Of a DNA stretch of 28,353 bases, positions 1 to 6,007 are shown piece by piece. A program made the translations under genes and the position numbers. Position 1 is the stretch's first letter. The number at the start of each line of letters is the position of its first letter. The stretch is from SZUA-229 sp036567985 (GTDB lineage: Bacteria; Pseudomonadota; Gammaproteobacteria; SZUA-229): positions 1 to 28,353 of the forward strand of contig DATCTK010000077.1 of NCBI GenBank assembly GCA_036567985.1, written 5' to 3'. The notes under the pieces are model-generated. The model made no database searches. It was not told where the DNA came from and worked only from the letters and a program-made list of their open reading frames with translations.

Positions 1-1
1 G

Positions 2-115
2 AGTACGCTTAAAACGGGTTTATTTCAGCGACCTGAAACAGAGTATCAAATCGCTCTACGACGGCGAAGGGAACGCGAAGAGTGGTTCAGATTGCAGGGA
101 GCCTTGCCACTATGA
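2..115 (+). CDS. possible C-terminal tail of an unidentified protein, cut by the left edge
   Basis: One frame is open from the left edge to a TGA at 113-115 and reads as 37 residues ending in an Arg/Glu-rich, probably helical segment (IALRRRREREEWFRLQGA). I do not recognise it. The codons include many CGA, AGG, AGA, CTA and GGA triplets that are uncommon in the clear genes of this window, so it is either recently acquired DNA or not coding. An ATG at 112-114 overlaps the stop and opens a 43-codon frame to 243 without recognisable content. Only sequence further left could settle this. Confidence 0.2.
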   Translation, partial: STLKTGLFQRPETEYQIALRRRREREEWFRLQGALPL

Positions 116-276
116 GAATTATTCCGGACAGTAGTGGCCTCCAGCAGCAAAGAAGTAAGCAAGAAAATGCCGTTCCCGGTCACTTGCCCGCAAAAGCGGC
201 GGGTTCCCAAAAATGCTATGTGAGGGTATTTTTCTTTAGATAAGTTTCTTTATGACATTGGCTTCGTTGCCGGGTC

Positions 277-328
277 GTGCTGGAGAGCCGTCCAGGCTCA
301 TCAGCACTCAAAATCACATCCCTGTGAT
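277..328. repeat. tandem pair of small hairpins, candidate dispersed palindromic element
   Basis: Hairpin one: GTGCTG (277-282) pairs with CAGCAC (302-307), and after a 2x2 internal loop GAGCC (285-289) pairs with GGCTC (295-299) around the loop GTCCA. Hairpin two: ATCACA (313-318) pairs with TGTGAT (323-328) around TCCC. Both are perfect apart from the internal loop and lie five bases apart. The arrangement resembles REP/MITE-like intergenic repeats. Membership of a repeat family cannot be tested with one copy. Confidence 0.35.
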
Positions 329-594
329 CTTGCCCCTATGAAGAAAGCATTTTCGGCAAGTGACAGGCAAGGTTGTACGTCCGGAATTTGTAGGGGCTTT
401 TGTATGCGTATCAAGTGATTCAACTCAAATTAACTCACCGCTTGCCTGTTTAACGTGACATATGTGCACACTCACACAATTCATGTCATCAGGGTCTGCC
501 TTTTATAGCCGACACTAATACTTGTGTATCTGAAATCTGCGTCTACACTTAGTGCTCGGGCGATGATGGTTACTGACCGTGTTTTATGCCCGAC

Positions 595-629
595 AGATGG
601 TCTATACCATCTAAAATAAATTGTATGAT
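595..629 (+). promoter_or_regulatory. dyad and possible -10 box upstream of the H1-like gene
   Basis: AGATGG (595-600) and CCATCT (607-612) form a perfect 6-6-6 dyad with no T-run after it, so an operator is more likely than a terminator. TATGAT at 624-629 matches the -10 consensus in five of six positions and would give a leader of about 50 bases before 687. No good -35 box is visible, so this assignment is weak. Confidence 0.25.
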
Positions 630-686
630 TTTTAAACAAAAACGAATAAGATACGTTCTTTCAAACAAAATTTGGTGTGAGAAGAA

Positions 687-923
687 ATGGCCGTAAAGAA
701 AAAAGCTAAGAAAACAGCAACGACAGCAAACAATCCTTTAGCCGCAATGAAGGCTAAGTTAGCTGAAGTTACCGCACAAACTGCAGCGGTTAAAGCCGAG
801 ACCAAAGCCGTTGCCAAACGTTCTGATGATCTGATCAAGGCGATGCAGTCAGGTTCTGCACCTGCTGCGAAAAAGCCTGCTGCGAAAAAGCGTAAGAAGG
901 CAGCTGCCAGGAAGAAGAAGTAG
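687..923 (+). CDS. small Lys/Ala-rich histone H1-like protein
   Basis: This 78-residue, very basic protein has three parts. A lysine-rich N-terminus (VKKKAKK) is followed by a middle segment of about residues 18-53 with heptad-like Ala/Val/Leu spacing that should form one amphipathic helix, and then by a C-terminal tail of AAKKPAAKK and RKKAAARKKK repeats like eukaryotic histone H1 tails and bacterial AlgP/Hc1-type proteins. Such tails bind DNA or RNA without sequence preference, so a nucleoid-associated role is the likely one, but this is inferred from composition. GAGAAG just before the ATG serves as ribosome binding site. The gene stands alone and ends at a strong hairpin terminator. The reading frame is certain in my view; the function is not. 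Confidence 0.8.
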   Translation: MAVKKKAKKTATTANNPLAAMKAKLAEVTAQTAAVKAETKAVAKRSDDLIKAMQSGSAPAAKKPAAKKRKKAAARKKK

Positions 924-962
924 TTCCTGTAGATCGACTGGATCGTTAGATAAAGATCCGAT

Positions 963-996
963 ACATAAAAAAGGGGCTAGCGCCCCTTTTTTATGT
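963..996. terminator. bidirectional intrinsic terminator
   Basis: A perfect 15-bp stem (963-977 with 982-996) closes on the four-base loop TAGC. The core is GGGGC/GCCCC, flanked by A6 on the left and T6 on the right, so either strand gives a GC stem followed by a U-run. It lies between two convergent genes, the H1-like gene and the chemotaxis receptor, and should end both transcripts. Confidence 0.9.
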
Positions 997-1028
997 GCCA
1001 TCTGCGAGCAATGACTAATGACTAGCCA

Positions 1029-2615
1029 TTAGTGGCTAAGCCCAAACTGTTTCACCATGTCTTTGAGTTTATTGATTTCACCATTCAGGCGCTGATTCGC
1101 CTGGGTTGAGTCACGGGTTACATTCAGGGTGTGTTCCGCAGCATTGTTGATGTTTACAATATTCTGGTTGATCTCATCGGATACCGCGCTTTGTTCTTCC
1201 GCTGCGGTGGCAATCTGGTTGCTCATATCGGAGATGGTGTCCACAGAACGGGTAATCGCGCTTAACGATTCACCGGCTTTAGCTGCCTGATCGACACTCA
1301 TCTGTGCCACCGCCTGTCCCTGTTCCATTACCGTTACCGCATTTTCTGCAGCAGTTTGCAGGTCCTGCACCATTTGCTGAATCTCGGCGGTGGAGTTCTG
1401 TGTGCGGCTGGCCAGTGTGCGCACTTCATCCGCCACCACCGCAAAACCACGTCCCTGTTCACCGGCGCGGGCGGCTTCAATCGCGGCGTTGAGGGCGAGC
1501 AGGTTGGTCTGTTCGGCGATACCACGAATCACATCTACCACCCCGCCAATCTGTTCGCTGTCACGTGCCAGGTTCTGGATTACGCCCACCGCTTCTTCTA
1601 CCTTGCCAGCCAGGTTGTTGATGTTAACAATGGTGCGATCCACCACCTGCTTGCCATCCCGTACATCGCCATCGGCGGTACCGGTGGCATCGGCAGTGTA
1701 GGCGGTGTTACGTGCAACTTCCTGCACCGTGGCAGTCATTTCGTTCATTGCGGTGGCCACCTGTTCCACTTCGGATTTTTGCCTGTCCATATCCGTTTCA
1801 ACCTGGCGGGTTGCCGCTGTTGCCTGGGTCGCTGCATTCTGTAATGAGCCGATGGCGTCGTTGATGCGCCATACCACGGTTTCCTGTTGCACCTGTTGCA
1901 TGCGCATCACCATCTGCAGCTGCCCCAGCTCATCGTGACGGCCACTGTACACATGTTGTGTCACCGGATTATCGATAATTGATTTAGACTCCTGTGCAGC
2001 CTGTTGCCAGGGGCGGGCAATCAGTTTTGCAAACACGCCGCCGGTAATCAGCATGGCAAGCAGACCGACCAATAGGCCCGGTGACAGACTGGTGCCGGCG
2101 CTTATCGCAATAGCACCACCAATCAACACACTGGCGATATTGCCCAGCCAGATACGTCCCATTAAGGCCGGGCGCAGTTTGTTAACCAATCGACGCCACA
2201 GTGGCATGGGTTTCCACAGGCGCTTGTAAAACGCGCTGGCGGTTTTAACGTATTGTTCTTCGGGGCGTAAACGCACCGACTGGTAGCCGGTGATCTGGTT
2301 GCCTTCTTTTATTGGTGTGACAAAGGCATCCACCCAGTAGTAGTCACCGTTTTTACAACGGTTTTTTACTATGCCCATCCAGGATTTGCCCTGCTTGATG
2401 TCATCCCACAGGTTCTGGAAGGCCGCAGGCGGCATATCAGGATGGCGCACCACATTGTGGTTATGCCCCAGCAACTCGTCTTCGCTGAAGCCGCTGATCT
2501 CGAGAAAATCCTGGTTGACGTAGCTGAGTGCGCCTTTTAAATCGGTTGTAGAGACTATCCTTGTTTCACCCGTCAGTTTATGTTCTGTCTGCGTAACAGG
2601 TAAATTGCGTTTCAT
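1029..2615 (-). CDS. PAS-containing methyl-accepting chemotaxis protein, Aer-like energy-taxis receptor
   Basis: The 528-residue protein has an N-terminal PAS domain (about 20-120), two adjacent hydrophobic segments (about 158-175 and 180-197) forming a membrane hairpin, a HAMP-like linker, and a cytoplasmic signalling coiled coil. The coil carries the conserved hairpin tip around residues 366-405 (IAEQTNLLALNAAIEAARAG), which contacts CheA and CheW. A cytoplasmic PAS with almost no periplasmic domain is the Aer arrangement, where PAS-bound FAD senses redox or oxygen; FAD binding here is inferred. The C-terminus (KQFGLSH) lacks a CheR-tethering pentapeptide. It lies 42 bases downstream of the HTH-receiver gene on the same strand, probably in one transcript under the FNR-type promoter near 3312-3359, and ends at the terminator at 963-996. 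No che genes are in the window. Confidence 0.93.
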   Translation of the reverse strand: MKRNLPVTQTEHKLTGETRIVSTTDLKGALSYVNQDFLEISGFSEDELLGHNHNVVRHPDMPPAAFQNLWDDIKQGKSWMGIVKNRCKNGDYYWVDAFVTPIKEGNQITGYQSVRLRPEEQYVKTASAFYKRLWKPMPLWRRLVNKLRPALMGRIWLGNIASVLIGGAIAISAGTSLSPGLLVGLLAMLITGGVFAKLIARPWQQAAQESKSIIDNPVTQHVYSGRHDELGQLQMVMRMQQVQQETVVWRINDAIGSLQNAATQATAATRQVETDMDRQKSEVEQVATAMNEMTATVQEVARNTAYTADATGTADGDVRDGKQVVDRTIVNINNLAGKVEEAVGVIQNLARDSEQIGGVVDVIRGIAEQTNLLALNAAIEAARAGEQGRGFAVVADEVRTLASRTQNSTAEIQQMVQDLQTAAENAVTVMEQGQAVAQMSVDQAAKAGESLSAITRSVDTISDMSNQIATAAEEQSAVSDEINQNIVNINNAAEHTLNVTRDSTQANQRLNGEINKLKDMVKQFGLSH

Positions 2616-2657
2616 AAAGCTCCACGTAGTCGGGGGGTTGTAATAAGTTTTCCTGCA

Positions 2658-3281
2658 TCAAGTGCCGAGCAGCTGTGCCAGCTTGCTCAATTGAATGGGC
2701 TTGCTCAGGCAGTGTTCTGCACCAGCGGCCAGAATGCGCCGTGTATTTTCCGCTGTGTCATATCCGCTCATTGCAATGACGCGAACATGTCGTTGCTCTG
2801 CCTGTTGCTTAATGCGCTGGCAAACCGCAAAGCCATCCATGCCTGGCATTTTTAAATCCAGCAAGACAATCTCCGGGTGATGCTGTGCCAGTAGCCGGCC
2901 TGCTTCAAAGCCATCGTGGGCGATGTAGCTATCGGTTGTTATCGCTAAACCATTTATAAAATCTTTTAATAATTCTGCATGTTGCCGGTCGTCATCAACA
3001 ATCAGAATCGAGCACCGTGGGCTTATTCTCTGCGTTAACTGCTGCTGGAATGCAGATACATCCTGTTGCCGGAAACGTCTATGTCCCCCTGCGGTGATGC
3101 TGAAGCCGAGTTTGCCTTCCTGTGCCCAGAGCCGCACCGTAACCGGTGATACCCCCAGCTGTGCCGCAACCTCCCTGGGACAGAGCCAGTGATTCTGCCC
3201 TGGTTGCACAACCGTGTCAGCTGATGTTGTCACGTCCTGCATGACAGGGACGGAACCATTCCGCGGGGGTGTTCTGCGCAT
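2658..3281 (-). CDS. response regulator with N-terminal MerR/excisionase-like HTH and C-terminal receiver domain
   Basis: From the ATG at 3281 the protein has 207 residues. Residues about 32-80 form a winged HTH of the MerR/excisionase kind (WLCPREVAAQLGVSPVTVRLW, shown here in part as REVAAQLGVSPVTVRLW, then GHRRF). Residues about 91-207 form a receiver with acidic residues D96-D98, phospho-acceptor D142 (LLDLKMPG), S172 and K194 (CLSKP). The domain order is the reverse of OmpR and NarL regulators. A longer frame runs to a TTG at 3359, but that codon lies inside the predicted FNR box and its first 26 codons run through the 9-bp repeats, so I prefer 3281; an ATG at 3242 is a further alternative. 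No clear Shine-Dalgarno supports any of them. No histidine kinase is nearby. The gene precedes the Aer-like receptor and is probably cotranscribed with it. Confidence 0.85.
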   Translation of the reverse strand: MRRTPPRNGSVPVMQDVTTSADTVVQPGQNHWLCPREVAAQLGVSPVTVRLWAQEGKLGFSITAGGHRRFRQQDVSAFQQQLTQRISPRCSILIVDDDRQHAELLKDFINGLAITTDSYIAHDGFEAGRLLAQHHPEIVLLDLKMPGMDGFAVCQRIKQQAEQRHVRVIAMSGYDTAENTRRILAAGAEHCLSKPIQLSKLAQLLGT

Positions 3282-3292
3282 AGGTAAGTTCC

Positions 3293-3328
3293 ATTTAGTG
3301 ATATTAGCGTATTTAGCGATTTTAGTGA
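3293..3328. repeat. four tandem 9-bp direct repeats, candidate operator
   Basis: Four back-to-back nonamers read on the plus strand ATTTAGTGA (3293-3301), TATTAGCGT (3302-3310), ATTTAGCGA (3311-3319) and TTTTAGTGA (3320-3328), with consensus WWTTAGYGA. The phase is exact, without gaps, and the block is more AT-rich than its flanks. It overlaps the predicted -10 box and start of the regulator/receptor operon, which is where a repressor would act. Confidence 0.7.
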
Positions 3329-3359
3329 ATTTTACCTGGAAGGTATTGATGCGGGTCAA
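3319..3359 (-). promoter_or_regulatory. FNR/ANR-type promoter of the regulator/aerotaxis operon
   Basis: On the minus strand TTGACCCGCATCAA (3359-3346) matches the FNR/ANR consensus TTGAT-N4-ATCAA in nine of ten bases. TAAAAT (3324-3319) matches the -10 consensus in five of six. If the transcript starts at 3312 the box is centred at -40.5, within the class II spacing used by FNR-type activators. The leader to the ATG at 3281 would be 31 bases long. This is a prediction from spacing and sequence only. Confidence 0.6.
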
Positions 3360-3434
3360 TCAGGCATGGATTATTCAACAGGAAGGTGGCGGTTGAGCGG
3401 GTAGCTGTGATTATGTGGATATCTGGCCTTAAAC

Positions 3435-3456
3435 CGGCGGCGCGAGTGCGCCATCC
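3435..3456 (-). terminator. weak hairpin downstream of the thioredoxin-TPR gene
   Basis: GGCGC (3439-3443) pairs with GCGCC (3448-3452) around GAGT, and outer bases extend the stem with a bulge. Reading along the minus strand only a short T3 run follows (3433-3431), so it may pause or stabilise the transcript rather than end it fully. Confidence 0.3.
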
Positions 3457-3486
3457 GCGGCAGCTGTTAGATGCTTTCAGGCGTTG

Positions 3487-4359
3487 TCAGCTTGCCAGAA
3501 AATTTGCCAGTCGACGGCGAAGTTCCTGTGATAGTTCGTTGTCTACCGATGTCATCATATTGCTGATGGTAATAATCATTTCCCTGGCTGCGCCACCCTT
3601 GTAATCGGCATCCTGTTGCAGAATTGTAAACAGATGCTCGGCAGCTTCCCTGTAGTGGTGTTTTACAATCATATGCAGGGCCATATCGAACTGTGCATCC
3701 GCATCATCCGCACTGCTTGCGAGTCGCGCCTGCAGGGTTTCAAAATCGTCGGTCTTCGCCGCCAGTGTGGCAAAGCTCAGTTGCCGATTTAAGGCCATGC
3801 CCATGTCCGTATTGCGCGCTGCTTCCGGCAGGCGCTCATATAAACTGCGTGCCTGTTCGATTTCGCTGATATCGATAAAAATCTGCACCATGTCCATAGC
3901 AACCCGGGTATTCGATGGGTCGGCCTTGATGGCCTCTGTAAGCTGTAGAATGGCGCCGGGGGTGTCACCGTCCAGGTGTTTTTCACGGGCCTGTTCACGC
4001 ATCAGGTCGGACGGGTTATAAATACCCAGCTCTTTGAGCAGTGCACGGGCATCGCTTTCCTTGAGTTCGCCGACTTCGCTGCGTATCTGTTGACCATCCC
4101 TGTATACCAGCAGGGTCGGTACATTTTCGATTTTATACTGTTTGCGTAATTCCGGCTGTTCGTCGATATCGACTTTGGCAAATATAAACTGGCCGGCAAA
4201 TTCCCTGGCCAGTGCGGAGAAAACCATGTCCATCGCTACACAGGGGCCGGACCAGACCCCCATAAACTCGACAATCACCGGAATTTTATGTGAGTTGAAT
4301 AGAATCGTTTGCTCAAAGGTTTTCTGGTTTACTTCAAAAACGTAGACATCTTTACTCAC
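3487..4359 (-). CDS. cnoX: thioredoxin-fold protein with C-terminal TPR repeats, CnoX/YbbN-like
   Basis: This 290-residue protein has a thioredoxin domain (about 1-115) followed by helical TPR-type repeats (about 118-290), the architecture of E. coli YbbN/CnoX. That protein protects unfolded proteins under oxidative or hypochlorous stress and hands them to GroEL and DnaK. The active-site loop reads WSGPC (36-40): the first cysteine of the classical CGPC is serine while C40 is kept, so ordinary disulfide reduction is unlikely and a mixed-disulfide or holdase role fits better. The cis-proline is P81 (NVPTLLV). The length matches the family (about 280-290). A TATAAT at 4398-4393 gives it its own promoter behind the reductase gene. 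The symbol rests on architecture rather than on alignment. Confidence 0.85.
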   Translation of the reverse strand: MSKDVYVFEVNQKTFEQTILFNSHKIPVIVEFMGVWSGPCVAMDMVFSALAREFAGQFIFAKVDIDEQPELRKQYKIENVPTLLVYRDGQQIRSEVGELKESDARALLKELGIYNPSDLMREQAREKHLDGDTPGAILQLTEAIKADPSNTRVAMDMVQIFIDISEIEQARSLYERLPEAARNTDMGMALNRQLSFATLAAKTDDFETLQARLASSADDADAQFDMALHMIVKHHYREAAEHLFTILQQDADYKGGAAREMIITISNMMTSVDNELSQELRRRLANFLAS

Positions 4360-4392
4360 GATCGACTCACACAGTGTTGCTTAAAAGCGGCG

Positions 4393-4398
4393 ATTATA
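4393..4398 (-). promoter_or_regulatory. -10 box for the thioredoxin-TPR gene
   Basis: The minus strand has a perfect TATAAT preceded by GGGG, 34 bases before the ATG at 4359, giving a leader near 27 bases. No convincing -35 box is seen at 16-18 bp spacing. Confidence 0.4.
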
Positions 4399-4415
4399 CC
4401 CCAATGGTGTGTCGG

Positions 4416-5393
4416 CTAGTAGCTGCGGTCACGGTCGTGGGGCGCGTTAAAATCCAGTAACGGGCCTTTGGGTATAATCTGCGTCGGATTAACCGTGGTG
4501 TGGCTATAGTAGTAATGGCGCTTGATGTAATCCAGGTCGATGGTCTCGGCAATGCCGGCTACCTGGTACAGCTCACGCAGGTAGTTGGACAGGTTGGGGT
4601 AATCGATGATGCGTTTCAGATTGCACTTGAAATGGCCAAAATACACCGCGTCGAAACGTACCAGGGTGGTGAATAAACGCCAGTCGGCTTCGGTGATCTG
4701 ATCGCCGCACAGATAACGCTGTTGCGCCAGCCGTTGCTCGGTGAGCTCGAGCTGTTCGAATAACTGGTCGAAAGCCTTTTCATACGCCGCCTGGGTAGTG
4801 GCAAAACCGCAGCGATACACACCGTTATTTATATTGTCGTAAATCGGCTGGTTGACGGCATCAATTTCCGCCTGTAGATGCGCTGGGTAAAAGTCGGTTT
4901 TAACCTCGGTGAATTCATTGAACGCGCTGTTGAGCATGCGGATAATTTCCGATGATTCGTTATTCACAATCGTGCCGGTTTTTTTGTCCCATAGAATCGG
5001 CACGGTAATCTGCCCGGTAAAATGCGGGTCGGCTTTCTGATACAGCTGGTAGGCATAACGAAAGCCGTGTAATGAATCGCTGTACTTTCCCTGTTCGGCA
5101 AAGGTCCAGCCATCATTCAGCATCTCCGCCTCGACACAGGACAGGCCGATAATGTTTTCCAGCTGTTTCAGCTTGCGAAAAATTACCGTACGGTGTGCCC
5201 AGGGGCAGGCATCGGAAATGTACAGGTGGTAGCGATCCGCTTCTGCCCTGAAACCACTGTTACCGGACGGTCCGGCACTGCCATCGGCGGTAACCCAGTG
5301 ACGAAAACTGGATTCCATGCGTTTGAATTCACCCTCATCCAGTTCTTTGTCCAGCCAGCTGTCTGCCAGTTCGCCGTTAATTAACATACCCAT
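4416..5393 (-). CDS. yqjG: glutathionyl-hydroquinone reductase (Xi-class glutathione transferase)
   Basis: The 325-residue protein matches the YqjG/ECM4 family in length and motifs. The catalytic CPWAH motif has Cys at residue 63 (DACPWAHRT), followed by a thioredoxin-fold N-domain with PILWDKKTGTIVNNESSEI, which binds glutathione, and an all-helical C-domain (about 170-320) including LCGDQITEADWRLF. These cytoplasmic enzymes reduce glutathionyl-hydroquinones back to hydroquinones with release of glutathione, recycling quinones that reacted with glutathione. AGAGGA about nine bases before the first ATG supports this start over Met3. The DoxX gene lies 123 bases upstream on the same strand, with a strong hairpin between, as in E. 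coli yqjF-yqjG. Identification is strong. Confidence 0.93.
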   Translation of the reverse strand: MGMLINGELADSWLDKELDEGEFKRMESSFRHWVTADGSAGPSGNSGFRAEADRYHLYISDACPWAHRTVIFRKLKQLENIIGLSCVEAEMLNDGWTFAEQGKYSDSLHGFRYAYQLYQKADPHFTGQITVPILWDKKTGTIVNNESSEIIRMLNSAFNEFTEVKTDFYPAHLQAEIDAVNQPIYDNINNGVYRCGFATTQAAYEKAFDQLFEQLELTEQRLAQQRYLCGDQITEADWRLFTTLVRFDAVYFGHFKCNLKRIIDYPNLSNYLRELYQVAGIAETIDLDYIKRHYYYSHTTVNPTQIIPKGPLLDFNAPHDRDRSY

Positions 5394-5450
5394 ATTCGCG
5401 TCCTCTTTTCAGTTGTTAATGCTCAATTATTCGTGCAGTGATGCTGTGGC

Positions 5451-5477
5451 GCATGAGCGGCCCGTTGCCGCTCATGC
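5451..5477. other. perfect 10-bp intercistronic hairpin
   Basis: GCATGAGCGG (5451-5460) pairs fully with CCGCTCATGC (5468-5477) around a seven-base loop. No T-run follows on either strand, so it is not a standard terminator. Its place between the DoxX gene and the reductase gene suggests partial termination or mRNA processing that sets different levels of the two products. Confidence 0.6.
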
Positions 5478-5516
5478 ATGCCGTGGCTATTGATTACTTC
5501 AAGCCCGGTTTTGTGT

Positions 5517-5897
5517 TTATCTCTGTCGCAGCTGGTCAATGCTTAACTGTCCACTGCCGTGGACAAACAGCAGTGCCAGGCCACCGGCCACTGCCAGGTT
5601 TTTCATAAACAGTATCGACTGCATCTGATCGGCAAAGTTGCTGTGGAAGATAATGGCTGCCAGCAGGGTGAAGCCAGCCAGTGCCAGAGCCGCCAGGCGG
5701 GTTTGCAGTCCGATGATAATCAGCAGGCCTGCACCTATCTCGGTTGCGATCACCAGCGGCAGCAACGCGCCGGGGACGCCCATGCTCTCCATATAGCCAG
5801 CCGTGCCGGCATAGGCTTCGCCCAGTTTGCCAATGCCGGCGACCACAAACATCAGTCCCAGCAGGATGCGTGCGCCCAGATCGATAAATTGATTCAT
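5517..5897 (-). CDS. yqjF: DoxX family membrane protein, YqjF-like
   Basis: The 126-residue protein has four hydrophobic segments (about 5-25, 45-65, 68-88 and 97-115) and the DoxX pattern: an early R-LLG-MF--AG--K (here RILLGLMFVVAGIGKL), then a second helix with IATEIGAGLLIIIG. DoxX proteins are inner-membrane proteins linked to quinone or thiol redox balance; no firm reaction is known. In E. coli the equivalent yqjF precedes yqjG and is switched on by the LysR protein YhaJ when cells meet hydroxylated aromatic compounds. Here a LysR gene is divergent and immediately upstream. GAGGAAC sits about six bases before the ATG. The family is certain; the symbol rests on the neighbourhood. Confidence 0.88.
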   Translation of the reverse strand: MNQFIDLGARILLGLMFVVAGIGKLGEAYAGTAGYMESMGVPGALLPLVIATEIGAGLLIIIGLQTRLAALALAGFTLLAAIIFHSNFADQMQSILFMKNLAVAGGLALLFVHGSGQLSIDQLRQR

Positions 5898-5976
5898 TAT
5901 GTGTTCCTCGTTGTTGGTTGATGACTAAAGTATGAATGAATTAATTAGATTAAAAAGCGCAAAATATCGCGTATAA

Positions 5977-5995
5977 ATATCTAATAAATAGATAT
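5977..5995. promoter_or_regulatory. candidate LysR operator in the divergent promoter
   Basis: ATATCT and AGATAT form a perfect 6-7-6 inverted repeat that contains the LysR-type T-N11-A core. It lies 82-98 bases before the DoxX start, suitable for activation of that gene, and 13 bases before the LysR ATG, suitable for autorepression. TATAAT at 5995-6000 abuts its right end. Both positions agree with usual LysR wiring. Confidence 0.5.
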
Positions 5996-6007
5996 ATAAT
6001 CCGGCCT

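Larger units (their letters stand above)
116..686. other. gene-free, hairpin-rich stretch
   Basis: No convincing gene is present on either strand. Short inverted repeats are frequent: 106-112 pairs with 132-138 (GCCACTA/TAGTGGC), 179-188 is the exact reverse complement of 355-364 (10 bases), and two compact hairpins lie at 277-307 and 313-328. The part from about 430 to 686 is more AT-rich and forms the upstream region of the gene at 687. The density of small hairpins is typical of dispersed intergenic repeats or structured RNA, but neither is proven here. Confidence 0.5.

Noticed and set aside
112..243. 43-codon frame whose ATG overlaps the stop of the left-edge frame
   Set aside because: The ATGA overlap looks like coupling, but the peptide shows no helix, motif or known family and crosses several inverted repeats.
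3282..3359. N-terminal extension of the HTH-receiver protein from a TTG codon
   Set aside because: The TTG is inside the FNR-type box, the added codons are the 9-bp repeats and the -10 box, and no ribosome binding site precedes it.
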